64,000 bases of DNA, taken from NCBI RefSeq assembly GCF_900142065.1, contig NZ_FSRJ01000004.1, forward strand, positions 248,001 to 312,000, read 5' to 3'. This stretch comes from Agromyces cerinus subsp. cerinus (GTDB taxonomy: Bacteria > Actinomycetota > Actinomycetes > Actinomycetales > Microbacteriaceae). Both the position numbers and the translations under genes were made by a program. Under the pieces are notes generated by a model that did no database searches, was not told where the DNA came from, and saw nothing but the letters and a program-made list of their open reading frames with translations. Positions 19,410 to 28,929 of this stretch are shown here, piece after piece (position 1 is the stretch's first letter; each line of letters opens with the position of its first letter).

Positions 19410-20396
19410 GTGAGCCCTGAGCGTGTGAGCCCCGAGCGACGCGATCCCGAACTCCCTCGCGGGGTGGCCCTCGCGTGGGGCGTCGCGGCGAACCCGCAAC
19501 GCGGGCCCAAGCGGGAACTCTCGATCGAGCGCATCGTCGACGCGGCCATCGAGATCGCCGACGCCGAGGGCATCGGGGCGGTGTCGATGAGCCGGGTCGC
19601 CGCCTCGCTCGGCTTCACGACGATGTCGCTCTACCGCTACGTCACGAGCAAGGACGACCTGATCCTGCTCATGCAGGAGGGCGCCGTCACGCCGCCCGTT
19701 CCCGACGAGACCGTCGAACGCGGCTGGCGCGCCGGCATCACGGCCTGGGTGCTCGCGATGCGCGCCGCCTACCGCGAGCACGCCTGGCTCGTCGACATCC
19801 CGATCTCGGGCGCGCCGATCACGCCCAACAGCCTGCTGATCGTCGACTGGTTCCTGCGCGAGGTGCGCTCGCTCCCCCTCAGTGACGGCGAGAAGATGTC
19901 GACCCTGCTGCTGCTCACGAGCTACGCCCGTGCGACCGGCGCGCAGGAGCGCGACATCGGCACGGCCGCTGCAGCGGCGGCCGACCCGGCGGATGTCACG
20001 GGCGCGAACTACTTCGAGGCGCTCGCCGAGCTGGTGACCCCCGAACGCTTCCCGTACCTGAGCCCGCTCCTCGCCGCCGGCGGCTATGTGGCGGAACCCG
20101 GCACCGACCCCGACGACAGCGACGACGACTTCTCGTTCGGCCTCGAGCGCATCCTCGACGGCATCGAGTACCACGTGGGCCGGGTCGAGTCGGGTGCAGC
20201 CACCGCCGCCGCCGAGCCGCTGCCGCCGACGCTCGAGCTGCCCCGCGACAAGCAGGTGCGCGAGGCGGCGAAGGCCCGTCGCGAGGCCGAGAAGGCGCTG
20301 CGCGAGGCGCAGAAGCGCGAACGCGAGGCGATCAAGCACGCCCTCGAGCGCGAGAAGATCGCGCGTGAGAAGGCGGAGCGGGCGAAGAAGGAGTAG
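19410..20396 (+). CDS. TetR family regulator with charged coiled-coil tail
   Basis: The 328-aa protein has a TetR helix-turn-helix (about 40-85, with AVSMSRVAASLGFTTMSLYR) and a TetR_C-like ligand domain (about 95-245). Unusually, the last ~65 residues are a long charged helix (KQVREAAKARREAEKALREA and on) predicted to be a coiled coil; normal TetR proteins are near 200 aa. The start is a GTG at 19410; another GTG lies at 19425. It is divergent from the DrrAB-type exporter and is the likely repressor of that operon and itself. Confidence 0.88.
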   Translation: MSPERVSPERRDPELPRGVALAWGVAANPQRGPKRELSIERIVDAAIEIADAEGIGAVSMSRVAASLGFTTMSLYRYVTSKDDLILLMQEGAVTPPVPDETVERGWRAGITAWVLAMRAAYREHAWLVDIPISGAPITPNSLLIVDWFLREVRSLPLSDGEKMSTLLLLTSYARATGAQERDIGTAAAAAADPADVTGANYFEALAELVTPERFPYLSPLLAAGGYVAEPGTDPDDSDDDFSFGLERILDGIEYHVGRVESGAATAAAEPLPPTLELPRDKQVREAAKARREAEKALREAQKREREAIKHALEREKIAREKAERAKKE

Positions 20397-20421
20397 CGCT
20401 CAGGCACTCCCCGCCCCATGC

Positions 20422-21306
20422 TCAGCGCACGGCCGTGGTCGCCCGATCACGCGTGGTGAGGTCGCGATGGTGGGCGATCGCCCGCCAACCGTCGGCCGAG
20501 AGGATCTCGGCGATCGCCGCCGACTGCTCCTCGCCGTGCTCGATCACGAGCGCGCCACCCGGACGCAGCAGCGCGAGCGCGCGCCGGGAGAGCACCCGAA
20601 CCACGTCGAGCCCGTCGGCGCCGCCGTAGAGCGCCGGCTCGGGGTCATGGAGACGCACCTCGGGGTCGCGCGGCATCTCGCGGAGCGGCACGTAGGGCGG
20701 GTTCGACACCACGACCGCGACCCGGCCGTCGAGTTCGGGCAGGGCGTCGGCGAGGTCTCCGAAGACGAGCTCGAGATTCGGGGCGGCCACCTCGGCGACG
20801 TTGCGCCGCGTCCACACGAACGCCTCGGGCGACTTCTCGACCGCCCACACCCTCGCGTGCGGCACCTCCGTCGCGAGTGCGAGCGCGATGGCGCCGCTGC
20901 CCGTACCGAGGTCGACGCCGATCGGCTCGGGCTCCGCCGCCGACGCGAGCGCGTCGATGGCGAGCTGGGCGACCTGCTCGGTCTCGGGCCTGGGCACGAA
21001 GACTCCGGGGCCCACCTGCAGTTCGAGGTGGCGGAACGCCGCACGCCCGGTGATGTGCTGCAGCGGCTCGCGACCGGCCCGGCGCGCGACGAGCTGCGCG
21101 AGCGCAGCGGCATCCGCCTCGCCGACCTCGGCGCCGACGACCATGCGCGCCTGCACCGCCCCGCGGGAGAGGCCGAGGACGTGACCGATCAGGAGCTCGG
21201 CATCGACCTCGGGATCGGGGACGCCCGCGGAGGCGAGCGTCGACACCGTCTCGTCTCGGAGCTCGCGCAGTGATCGCGCTCGGGCGTCTGAGGTCGTCGT
21301 ATCCAC
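20422..21306 (-). CDS. prmC: Release factor N5-glutamine methyltransferase
   Basis: The 294-aa SAM-dependent enzyme methylates the Gln of the GGQ motif in release factors. It has the N-terminal helical domain ([13 protein letters not shown]), [16 protein letters not shown], motif [15 protein letters not shown] and the catalytic [12 protein letters not shown]. The frame is open further upstream, but the GTG at 21306 fits the family length and has a TACATT box 7-8 nt before it, so it is probably leaderless. Its substrate gene prfA lies 1.8 kb away on the same strand, separated by cysK-cysE on the other strand. Confidence 0.92.
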   Translation of the reverse strand: MDTTTSDARARSLRELRDETVSTLASAGVPDPEVDAELLIGHVLGLSRGAVQARMVVGAEVGEADAAALAQLVARRAGREPLQHITGRAAFRHLELQVGPGVFVPRPETEQVAQLAIDALASAAEPEPIGVDLGTGSGAIALALATEVPHARVWAVEKSPEAFVWTRRNVAEVAAPNLELVFGDLADALPELDGRVAVVVSNPPYVPLREMPRDPEVRLHDPEPALYGGADGLDVVRVLSRRALALLRPGGALVIEHGEEQSAAIAEILSADGWRAIAHHRDLTTRDRATTAVR

Positions 21307-21391
21307 GCAATGGAATGTAACGCACTCGCCTCCATGCGAGCCGAAGCCTAGGCTGAGGCCGTCTTCACCACCCGAACCGAGAGGCACGCCC

Positions 21392-22327
21392 ATGGCTCAG
21401 ATCTACGAGAACATCACCGAGGTCGTCGGTCGCACGCCGCTCGTGCGCCTGAACCGCCTCACCGAGGGCGCCGGAGCCACCGTGCTCGCCAAGCTCGAGT
21501 TCTACAACCCCGCCGCGAGCGTGAAGGACCGCATCGGCGTCGCCATCATCGACGCGGCCGAGAAGTCGGGCGCCCTCGTTCCCGGCGGCACCATCGTCGA
21601 GGGCACGAGCGGCAACACCGGCATCGCACTCGCCCTCGTCGGCGCGGCTCGCGGCTACCGGGTGATCCTCACCATGCCCGAGACGATGAGCATCGAGCGC
21701 CGCGTGCTGCTGCGCGCGTACGGCGCCGAGATCGTGCTCACGCCCGGCTCCGAGGGCATGAAGGGCGCCGTCGCGAAGGCCAACGAGATCGTCGAGGCCA
21801 CGCCCGGCGCGATCCTCGCCCGCCAGTTCGAGAACGAGGCGAACCCGGCGATCCACTACGCGACGACCGGCCCCGAGATCTGGGCCGACACCGACGGCGG
21901 CGTCGACATCCTCGTCTCGGGCATCGGCACGGGCGGCACGATCACGGGCGCCGGCCGCTACCTCAAGGAGCAGAAGCCGGGCCTCACGGTCGTCGCCGTC
22001 GAGCCCGCCGACTCCCCCATCCTCACGCAGGGCACGCCCGGCCCGCACAAGATCCAGGGACTCGGCGCCAACTTCGTGCCCGACGTGCTCGACCGCGAGG
22101 TCTACGACGAGGTCATCGACGTCGCCACGAGCGACGCCATCGCGACCGCGCGCGCCCTCGCGACCGACGAGGCCATCCTCGGCGGCATCTCGTCGGGTGC
22201 GGCCGTCTGGGCCGCCCTCGAGGTCGCGAAGCGCCCCGAGAACGACGGCAAGACGATCGTCGTCGTCGTGCCCGACTTCGGTGAGCGCTACGTCTCGACG
22301 GTGCTCTACGAAGACCTGCGCGACTGA
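21392..22327 (+). CDS. cysK: Cysteine synthase A (O-acetylserine sulfhydrylase)
   Basis: The 311-aa PLP enzyme joins O-acetylserine and sulfide to give cysteine. The cofactor lysine is K45 ([11 protein letters not shown]), the substrate loop is GTSGNTG (71-77), and the glycine-rich phosphate site is [17 protein letters not shown]. The C-terminus ends [19 protein letters not shown] box (21350-21355) and GAGAGG ribosome site lie upstream. A strong terminator follows, so cysE is not simply co-transcribed. Confidence 0.96.
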   Translation: MAQIYENITEVVGRTPLVRLNRLTEGAGATVLAKLEFYNPAASVKDRIGVAIIDAAEKSGALVPGGTIVEGTSGNTGIALALVGAARGYRVILTMPETMSIERRVLLRAYGAEIVLTPGSEGMKGAVAKANEIVEATPGAILARQFENEANPAIHYATTGPEIWADTDGGVDILVSGIGTGGTITGAGRYLKEQKPGLTVVAVEPADSPILTQGTPGPHKIQGLGANFVPDVLDREVYDEVIDVATSDAIATARALATDEAILGGISSGAAVWAALEVAKRPENDGKTIVVVVPDFGERYVSTVLYEDLRD

Positions 22328-22330
22328 GCC

Positions 22331-22378
22331 GCACCGAGCGCCCGGACAGCATCGACGTGTTGTCCGGGCGCTCGGTGC
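22331..22378 (+). terminator. Terminator between cysK and cysE
   Basis: An 18-bp perfect stem (22331-22348 with 22361-22378) and a 12-nt loop begin 4 nt after the cysK stop. There is no T tract, as is common for actinobacterial terminators. It leaves only 22 bp for a cysE promoter, so cysE may depend partly on read-through. Confidence 0.8.
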
Positions 22379-22400
22379 ATCCGATCGACGTACGGACTGA

Positions 22401-22991
22401 TTGACTATCGACGTGACCTTCTTCCGAGCACTCCGCGAGGACATCGCGACGGCGCGCGCGCACGACCCCGCATCCCGCGGCAACCTCGAGGTGTTCCTCG
22501 CGTACTCTGGCCTGCACGCGATCTGGGGCTACCGCCTCGCGCACGTGCTCTGGCGCGCCGGGCTGCGCCTGCCCGCCCGCGTCCTCTCCCAGCTCGTGCG
22601 GTTCCTCACCGGCGTCGAGATCCACCCCGGCGCCACCATCGGCCGCCGGTTCTTCATCGACCACGGCATGGGCGTCGTCGTCGGCGAGACGGCCGTGATC
22701 GGCGACGACGTGATGCTCTACCACGGGGTCACCCTCGGCGGGAAGGCCGCCCGCGGCGCCGAACGCGGGGCGAAGCGGCATCCGACCCTCGACGACGGCG
22801 TCACCGTCGGTGCGGGCGCGAAGGTGCTCGGCGACATCACGATCGGCGCGTGGAGCGCGATCGGCGCGAACGCGGTGGTCACGAAGGACGCCCCGGCGCA
22901 CTCGCTCGTGGTCGGCATCCCCGCGTCGTTCAAACCGCTCACGCACGAGACGGCCGACGCCGCCCGCGGCATCCACGACTGGCACATCTGA
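22401..22991 (+). CDS. cysE: Serine O-acetyltransferase
   Basis: The 196-aa protein makes O-acetylserine from serine and acetyl-CoA, the substrate for cysK. It has an N-terminal helical part ([18 protein letters not shown]) and a left-handed beta-helix of hexapeptide repeats ([39 protein letters not shown]). The catalytic His lies in IDHGMG. The short C-terminus ends GIHDWHI. The start is uncertain: TTG at 22401 (used here) or GTG at 22413; neither has a clear ribosome site. Confidence 0.93.
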   Translation: MTIDVTFFRALREDIATARAHDPASRGNLEVFLAYSGLHAIWGYRLAHVLWRAGLRLPARVLSQLVRFLTGVEIHPGATIGRRFFIDHGMGVVVGETAVIGDDVMLYHGVTLGGKAARGAERGAKRHPTLDDGVTVGAGAKVLGDITIGAWSAIGANAVVTKDAPAHSLVVGIPASFKPLTHETADAARGIHDWHI

Positions 22992-23019
22992 GCGCTCGGC
23001 GACGAAGCAGCACGCCGGA

Positions 23020-23066
23020 ACGAACGGATGCCCCGGACACTCGAGGTGTCCGGGGCATCCGTTCGT
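23020..23066. terminator. Bidirectional terminator between cysE and prfA
   Basis: A 21-bp uninterrupted stem (23020-23040 with 23046-23066) encloses the 5-nt loop TCGAG. The genes on either side converge, so it can end both transcripts. The arms contain the GGATGCC/GGCATCC word seen in other hairpins of this window. Confidence 0.88.
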
Positions 23067-23077
23067 CGCGTCTGCGG

Positions 23078-24154
23078 CTACTGGTCGCCGAGGTGGGCCA
23101 GTCGCGCCTCCTCGTCGGCCTGGATGGCCGACTCGATGATCGGTTCGAGCGCGCCGTTCATGACCTGGTCGAGGTTGTAGGCCTTGTACCCGGTGCGGTG
23201 ATCGGCGATGCGGTTCTCGGGGAAGTTGTACGTGCGGATGCGCTCCGAACGGTCCATCGAGCGGATCTGCGACTTGCGGGCGTCGGACGCCGCCGCCGCG
23301 ATCTCCTCCTGCTGACGCGCGAGGATGCGGGCGCGGAGCACGCGCATCGCGGCCTCGCGGTTCTGCAGCTGCGACTTCTCGTTCTGCATCGACACCACGA
23401 TGCCCGTGGGCAGGTGGGTGATGCGCACCGCCGAGTCGGTCGTGTTGACCGACTGGCCGCCAGGACCCGATGAACGATAGACATCGATCTTCAGGTCGTT
23501 CTGGTTGATGTCGACCTCTTCGGGCTCATCGACCTCGGGGAAGACGAGCACGCCCGTCGTCGAGGTGTGGATGCGCCCCTGCGTCTCGGTGACGGGCACG
23601 CGCTGCACGCGGTGCACCCCGCCCTCGTATTTCAGGTGCGCCCAGACGCCCTGCGACGGGTCGGTCGCGTTCGACTTGATCGCGACCTGCACGTCCTTGT
23701 AGCCGCCGAGGTCGGACTCGTTCTGATCGAGGAGCTCGATCTTCCAGCCCTTCGACTGCGCGTACTGCATGTACATGCGGAGCAGGTCGCCGGCGAAGAG
23801 GGCGCTCTCGGCGCCGCCCTCGCCGCCCTTGATCTCCATGATCACGTCGCGGCCGTCGTCGGGGTCGCGCGGGATCAGGAGTCGGCGCAGCCGCTCCTGA
23901 GCCGTCGCGAGCCCCTCTTCGAGCGCGGGCACTTCGTCGGCGAACGCCTCGTCCTCCTTCGCGAGTTCACGCGCGGCGGCGAGGTCGTCCTGCGCTTCGA
24001 GCCACGCCGAGTGCGCGGAGACGATCCGGCTCAGCTCGGCGTAGCGCCGGTTGACCTTCTTCGCACGCGCGGCGTCGGCGTGGAGCGCCGGGTCGGCGAG
24101 CTCCTCTTGCAGCTTCGCGTGCTCGGCGAGCAGGCTCTGGACGGACTCGAACAC
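23078..24154 (-). CDS. prfA: Peptide chain release factor 1
   Basis: The 358-aa factor ends translation at UAA and UAG. The GGQ catalytic motif is at 232-234 ([17 protein letters not shown]), and the stop-codon reading tripeptide is PVT (187-189), which marks RF1 rather than RF2. The start is a GTG at 24154, with GAGG 5 nt upstream inside the end of rho; only 7 bp separate the two genes. In relatives rpmE (ribosomal L31) usually lies between rho and prfA; it is not here. Confidence 0.96.
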   Translation of the reverse strand: MFESVQSLLAEHAKLQEELADPALHADAARAKKVNRRYAELSRIVSAHSAWLEAQDDLAAARELAKEDEAFADEVPALEEGLATAQERLRRLLIPRDPDDGRDVIMEIKGGEGGAESALFAGDLLRMYMQYAQSKGWKIELLDQNESDLGGYKDVQVAIKSNATDPSQGVWAHLKYEGGVHRVQRVPVTETQGRIHTSTTGVLVFPEVDEPEEVDINQNDLKIDVYRSSGPGGQSVNTTDSAVRITHLPTGIVVSMQNEKSQLQNREAAMRVLRARILARQQEEIAAAASDARKSQIRSMDRSERIRTYNFPENRIADHRTGYKAYNLDQVMNGALEPIIESAIQADEEARLAHLGDQ

Positions 24155-24161
24155 GGATGCC

Positions 24162-26372
24162 TCAGCGGTGGTCGGTCTCGTGCCCGTGCGAGTTGCCGTG
24201 ACCGGTGGCGACCGGCATCGACTTCTGCATGAGCATGAGGAACTCGACGTTCGACTGCGTCTCCTTCAGGCGACCGAGCACGGCTTCGAGCGCCTGCTGC
24301 TGCTCGAGCCCGGCGAGGGCGCGGCGCAGCTTCCAGGTGATCTTGACCTCGTCGGGCGAGAGCAGCATCTCTTCGCGGCGCGTGGACGACGCGTTGACGT
24401 CGACCGCCGGGAAGATGCGCTTGTCGGCGAGCTGACGCGAGAGGCGCAGCTCGGAGTTGCCGGTGCCCTTGAACTCCTCGAAGATCACCTCGTCCATCTT
24501 CGACCCGGTCTCGACGAGCGCCGTGGCGAGGATGGTCAGCGAGCCGCCGTTCTCGATGTTGTGGGCAGCGCCGAAGAAGCGCTTCGGCGGGTACAGCGCC
24601 GAAGCGTCGACGCCACCGGAGAGGATGCGACCGGATGCCGGTGCCGCAAGGTTGTAGGCGCGGCCGAGGCGCGTGATCGAGTCGAGCAGCACGACGACGT
24701 CGTGACCGAGCTCGACGAGGCGCTTCGCGCGCTCGATGGCGAGCTCGGCGACCGTCGTGTGGTCTTCGGCCGGACGGTCGAAGGTCGAGGCGATGACCTC
24801 GCCCTTCACCGTGCGCTGCATGTCGGTGACCTCTTCGGGGCGCTCGTCGACGAGCACGACCATGAGGTGGACCTCGGGGTTGTTGATCGAGATCGCGTTG
24901 GCGATCTGCTGCAGCACGATCGTCTTGCCGGCCTTCGGGGGCGCGACGATGAGGCCGCGCTGGCCCTTGCCGATCGGCGCCACGAGGTCGATGATGCGCT
25001 GCGTGAGCTTGGTGGGCTCGGTCTCGAGGCGCAGGCGCTCCTGCGGGTAGAGCGGAGTGAGGCTCTGGAACTCGACGCGAGCCGCGGCCTCGTCGGTCGT
25101 CTGACCGTTGATCGAGTCGACCTTGACGAGCGCGTTGTACTTCTGACGGCTGTTCGAGTCATTGTCGCGCGGCTGCTTGATGGCGCCGACGACCGCGTCG
25201 CCCTTGCGCAGGTTGTACTTCTTCACCTGGCCGAGCGAGACGTAGACGTCGCTCGGGCCCGGGAGGTACCCGGTCGTGCGCACGAAGGCGTAGTTGTCGA
25301 GCACGTCGAGGATGCCCGCGATGGGGATCAGCACGTCGTCGTCGAGGATCTCGGGCTCGAGCTCGTCGCCCATGCCCTGGCCGCGGCGCTTGCGGTCGCG
25401 GTAGCGGTTGCGACGGCCGCCTTCGCCGTCGAGCTGGGCCTGACCGTCACGGGCCTGGCCGTCACGGGTCTGACCGTCACGGGCCTGACCGTCACGCGCC
25501 TGACCGTCACGGGCCTGACCGTCACGGGCCTGACCGTCGCGGGCCTGACCGTCGCGGCCACGGCCCTCGCCCTGCTGCTTGGACTTGTCGGCGTCGCCGC
25601 CCTGGCGGGGCTCGCCGGAACGGCCGCCCTGCTCGTCGCCCTTGCGGGCCTGCTCGCCGTTCTGGCGGTCGTTCTGACGACCGCCCTGGCGCTCGCCCTG
25701 CTTCTGCTCGGTCTTCTGGGCGTCGTCGCCGCGCTCGGCGCGGTCGCCGCGCTCGCCACCGCGACGACCGCGGTTGCGGCTGCGGCCCTGGCGAGGCTCT
25801 TCGGATGCTGCGGCGTCGCCCTCGCCCTCGGCGGGCTTGGAGCCGCGTGCGCCCTCACCGGTCGCTGCGGCGAGCTCTTCGCGCACCGCGGCACGTGCCG
25901 CCTCGCGGGCGTCGTCGGTCTCGGTCGCGGGGGCGGCCTCGGGCACGAGGCCGACACCGGCGCCGCCGGCGTTGACGTGCTGCACGGCCGAGGTGGTCGC
26001 GCTCGTGGCACGACGCGGCTGGCGGCGCTGACGCGTCGGCGCGGTGGCGACGGGCGCTTCGGCCGGAGCCTCGGTCGCCACGTCGGCGGCCGCGGTCTCG
26101 GCGGGAGCCTCGGCCGCAGCGGGCACGTCGAGTTCGACGGGAGCGGCCTGCTCGGCCACAGGGGCCTCGAGCGGCTCAGCCGATGCGGAGGCGCCGCCGT
26201 CGGCCGCCGAGGCCTGGTGCTCGGAGATCAACTCCACGAGTTCTCCTTTTCGGCGCTTCGAACCGCCCGCGAGGCCGAGGGATGCGGCGAGCTCCTGGAG
26301 CTCGGCGACCTTCATGGCGGACAGGCGGGCGGTGTTGGCCACGCGGTCGGCGTGGTCGGTTCCGTTGGTCAC
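24162..26372 (-). CDS. rho: Transcription termination factor Rho with long disordered, repeat-bearing insert
   Basis: The 736-aa hexameric RNA helicase has the Rho N-terminal helix domain (about 17-60, [18 protein letters not shown]), a ~300-residue low-complexity Ala/Glu then Arg/Gly/Gln/Asp-rich insert, the RNA-binding fold ([20 protein letters not shown]) and the ATPase core (Walker [18 protein letters not shown]-like [14 protein letters not shown]). Insert residues ~271-311 are eight copies of a five-residue DGQAR unit. Arg-rich inserts are known in high-GC Gram-positive Rho (e.g. Micrococcus luteus) and aid RNA contact. The GTG start at 26372 has AAAGGA 8-9 nt upstream. Confidence 0.95.
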   Translation of the reverse strand: MTNGTDHADRVANTARLSAMKVAELQELAASLGLAGGSKRRKGELVELISEHQASAADGGASASAEPLEAPVAEQAAPVELDVPAAAEAPAETAAADVATEAPAEAPVATAPTRQRRQPRRATSATTSAVQHVNAGGAGVGLVPEAAPATETDDAREAARAAVREELAAATGEGARGSKPAEGEGDAAASEEPRQGRSRNRGRRGGERGDRAERGDDAQKTEQKQGERQGGRQNDRQNGEQARKGDEQGGRSGEPRQGGDADKSKQQGEGRGRDGQARDGQARDGQARDGQARDGQARDGQTRDGQARDGQAQLDGEGGRRNRYRDRKRRGQGMGDELEPEILDDDVLIPIAGILDVLDNYAFVRTTGYLPGPSDVYVSLGQVKKYNLRKGDAVVGAIKQPRDNDSNSRQKYNALVKVDSINGQTTDEAAARVEFQSLTPLYPQERLRLETEPTKLTQRIIDLVAPIGKGQRGLIVAPPKAGKTIVLQQIANAISINNPEVHLMVVLVDERPEEVTDMQRTVKGEVIASTFDRPAEDHTTVAELAIERAKRLVELGHDVVVLLDSITRLGRAYNLAAPASGRILSGGVDASALYPPKRFFGAAHNIENGGSLTILATALVETGSKMDEVIFEEFKGTGNSELRLSRQLADKRIFPAVDVNASSTRREEMLLSPDEVKITWKLRRALAGLEQQQALEAVLGRLKETQSNVEFLMLMQKSMPVATGHGNSHGHETDHR
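25441..25560. repeat. 15-bp tandem repeat inside rho (8 copies)
   Basis: Eight contiguous 15-bp units, consensus TGACCGTCACGGGCC on the plus strand, encode a repeated DGQAR pentapeptide in the disordered insert of Rho. Most copies are identical or differ at one or two bases, which suggests recent expansion by slippage. Copy number is in frame, so changes would lengthen or shorten the linker without breaking the gene. Confidence 0.95.
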
Positions 26373-26632
26373 TGGGTATGTTCCTTTCCCCTGTCGCAAG
26401 AGTTGCGGATTCAGGAGAGCTGATCGCTGGCACGAACGATGCCGGTGCGCACAATGGCGCAGACACGCGCGAGAGCGAAAGCAATAGATTGCCGGGAATT
26501 GCACGAGCGAGCTGGGACGCGAACAGTGCGTCACCTGCCGGGTGCGTGGTCAGTCTAACATCCCCGAGCCGTTCGTCCCGCCACGCGACGCGCCTGTGGA
26601 GAGGATGCCGCGCGGGCGATGTTCGCCGTGCG

Positions 26633-26849
26633 GCTGCCGCCTTTCGCTCTCCGGTCTTCCGCGAGAGGCGGCGTCACCCTTCCGGGTCTCCCGGGGACGC
26701 TGCGCGGCGCTGGGGCGCCGCGGAAGCTGGGGCTGCCGCCTTGCGCTCTCCGGTCTCCCGCGAGGGGCGGCGTCACCTTTGCGAGTCTTCCGCAGACGCT
26801 GCGCGGCGCTGGGGCGCCGCGCGAACTGGGGCTGCCGCCTTTCGCGACG
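26633..26849. repeat. 99-bp tandem repeat in the thrB-rho intergenic region
   Basis: The 488-bp region between thrB and rho (26373-26860) holds no credible gene. It contains two full 99-bp copies (26633-26731, 26732-26830) and a short third start (26831 to about 26849). Each copy has a GC-only hairpin, GCGGCGC-TGGG-GCGCCGC, and a second weaker dyad with CTCTCCGG. Both flanking genes are on the minus strand, so the hairpins would act after thrB and before the rho leader. The unit is 33 codons long, but no frame looks like a real protein. Confidence 0.88.
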
Positions 26850-26860
26850 GCTTCAGACCG

Positions 26861-27832
26861 CTACGCGCTCTGAACCGTCGCGCCCTTGAAGTCCACGGCG
26901 AGCGGCAGGGCCTGCCAGGCGGTGTCGGCGGTGGCCTCGACGAGGGCGATGGCCGCAGCGCGTTCGCTCGGGTCGCTCGCGAGCACGAGGATCGACGGCC
27001 CGGCACCGGAGACGACCGCCGGATGCCCCGCCTCGCGGAGCACTCGGATGAGTCGGTCGGTCTCGGGCATCGCTGCGGCACGGTAGTGCTGGTGCAGCTT
27101 GTCTTCGGTGGCCTGGAACAGCAGCTCGGGGCTCTGGATGAGCGCGGCCACGAGCAGTGCCGAGCGCGAGACGTTGAACACGGCGTCCTCGTGCGGCACC
27201 GACTCGGGCTGCAGCGAGCGCGCGAGCGCCGTCGACATCTCGTGCTCGGGCACGAGCACGAGGGGCGAGACGCCGCGGTGCACCATCAGCTTCTTGTGGC
27301 GGGGACCCTCGGGAGTCACCCAGGCGATCGTGAGCCCGCCGAAGAGGGCGGGGGCGACGTTGTCGGGGTGACCCTCGAGCTCGGTGGCGAGGTCGAGCAG
27401 CTCGTCGGCGCTGAAGTCGACGATGCCCTCGAGCAGCCCCTTGGCCGCCACGACGCCGGCGACGATCGCGGCGCCCGACGAGCCGAGGCCGCGGCCGTGC
27501 GGAATGACGTTGTGCGCGACGAGCTTGAGGGCCGGCATCGGCACGCCCGCACGGGCGAAGGTGTGGGCGATCGCCCGCACCACGAGGTGCGACTCGTCGA
27601 GCGGCACCTCGCCCTCGCCGACGCCGTGCACCTCGATCTCGAGCCCCGGGGCGTCCGGTGCCGTCGAGGCATCCGGAACCGAGACCTCGAGCTCGTCGTA
27701 CCTGGCCAACGCGAGCCCGAGCGTGTCGAACCCGGGGCCCAGGTTGGCCGAGGTCGCCGGCACCTTGACGATGACGCGGCGGCCGGTCAGCGACGTCGCG
27801 ACGTCGCCGGAGGCGACGACCGCGGCGGTCAT
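26861..27832 (-). CDS. thrB: Homoserine kinase
   Basis: The 323-aa GHMP kinase phosphorylates homoserine for threonine synthesis. It shows VKVPATSANLGPGFDTLGLAL near the N-terminus, the ATP loop IPHGRGLGSSGAAIVAG and the C-terminal AVVSGAGPSILVLA. The start at 27832 overlaps the thrC stop by 4 nt (ATGA), so thrC and thrB are coupled. A repeat-filled intergenic region follows before rho. Confidence 0.96.
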   Translation of the reverse strand: MTAAVVASGDVATSLTGRRVIVKVPATSANLGPGFDTLGLALARYDELEVSVPDASTAPDAPGLEIEVHGVGEGEVPLDESHLVVRAIAHTFARAGVPMPALKLVAHNVIPHGRGLGSSGAAIVAGVVAAKGLLEGIVDFSADELLDLATELEGHPDNVAPALFGGLTIAWVTPEGPRHKKLMVHRGVSPLVLVPEHEMSTALARSLQPESVPHEDAVFNVSRSALLVAALIQSPELLFQATEDKLHQHYRAAAMPETDRLIRVLREAGHPAVVSGAGPSILVLASDPSERAAAIALVEATADTAWQALPLAVDFKGATVQSA

Positions 27833-28929
27833 GAGCTGAGTCCGAGCACCGAGGCGATCTGCGCCGTGTCGACCGGAACGATCGTCGGCTGCACGTCGGA
27901 ACCGTCGGCGGTGCGGAGCGCCCACTGCGGGTCCTTCAGTCCGTGGCCCGTGACCGTGAGCACGACGCGCGCACCGGCGGGTATGACCCCGGCGGCGGAG
28001 CGCTCGAGGAGACCGGCGACCGAGATGGCCGACGCGGGCTCGACGAAGATGCCGACCTCTGCGGAGAGGATGCGCTGCGCCTCGAGGATCTTGTCGTCGT
28101 CGATCGCGCCGAAGTAGCCGTCGGTCTCGTCGCGCGCCTGCAGCGCGAGCTCCCACGATGCCGGGTTGCCGATGCGGATGGCGCTCGCGATGGTGTCGGG
28201 GTCCTTCACCGGCTCGCCGCGCACGATCGGTGCGGAGCCCGAGGCCTGGAAGCCGAACATCCGCGGCATCCGCGTGGCGTTGCCTGCAGCGATGTCTTCA
28301 CGGTAGCCGCGCGTGTACGCGGTGTAGTTGCCGGCGTTGCCGACGGGGATGAAGTGGAAGTCGGGCGCGTCGCCGAGCGCCTCGACGACCTCGAACGCCG
28401 CCGTCTTCTGCCCCTCGATGCGGTCGTTGTTGACCGAGTTCACGAGGTGCACGGGGTAGTTCGCCGCGAGGTCGCGGGCGATGTCGAGGCAGTCGTCGAA
28501 GTTGCCCTGCACCTGCAGCAGCTCCGCGTTGTGGGCGATGGCCTGGCTGAGCTTGCCCATCGCGATCTTGCCCTCGGGCACGAGCACCGCGGCCTTGATG
28601 CCGGCGTGCGTGGCGTAGGCCGCCGCCGATGCGGAGGTGTTGCCGGTCGACGCGCAGATGACGACCTTGGCGCCGTGCTCGACTGCCTTCGTGACGGCCA
28701 TGGTCATGCCGCGGTCCTTGAAGGAGCCCGTGGGGTTCATGCCCTCGAACTTCACCCAGACGTCGGCGCCGGTGCGGGCCGAGAGCGCCGGCGCCGGCAG
28801 GAGCGGCGTGCCGCCTTCACCGAGGGTGACGATCGGAGTCGCGTCGGTGACGTCGAGCCGGTCGGCGTACTCGCGGATGACTCCGCGCCATTGACGCGAG
28901 TTGGCCTTGGGGGTGATGGGGGTGTTCAC
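27829..28929 (-). CDS. thrC: Threonine synthase
   Basis: The 366-aa PLP enzyme converts O-phosphohomoserine to threonine. The cofactor lysine is K71 in MNPTGSFKDRGMTMAV, followed by CASTGNTSASAAAYA as the phosphate-binding loop and PVGNAGNYTAY. It is the short class typical of actinobacteria and Bacillus. Its start overlaps the hom stop by 4 nt, and its stop overlaps the thrB start by 4 nt. Confidence 0.96.
   Translation of the reverse strand: MNTPITPKANSRQWRGVIREYADRLDVTDATPIVTLGEGGTPLLPAPALSARTGADVWVKFEGMNPTGSFKDRGMTMAVTKAVEHGAKVVICASTGNTSASAAAYATHAGIKAAVLVPEGKIAMGKLSQAIAHNAELLQVQGNFDDCLDIARDLAANYPVHLVNSVNNDRIEGQKTAAFEVVEALGDAPDFHFIPVGNAGNYTAYTRGYREDIAAGNATRMPRMFGFQASGSAPIVRGEPVKDPDTIASAIRIGNPASWELALQARDETDGYFGAIDDDKILEAQRILSAEVGIFVEPASAISVAGLLERSAAGVIPAGARVVLTVTGHGLKDPQWALRTADGSDVQPTIVPVDTAQIASVLGLSS

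Noticed and set aside
24051..26423. A 790-codon plus-strand open frame opposite rho, rich in Val/Leu/Thr repeats
   Set aside because: It is the antisense of the rho coding sequence; its repeats mirror the DGQAR units, and rho has all expected motifs.
26542..26889. A 115-codon plus-strand frame with 33-residue repeats
   Set aside because: The repeat arises from the 99-bp DNA repeat; no ribosome site, no conserved domain, and it runs into the antisense of thrB.
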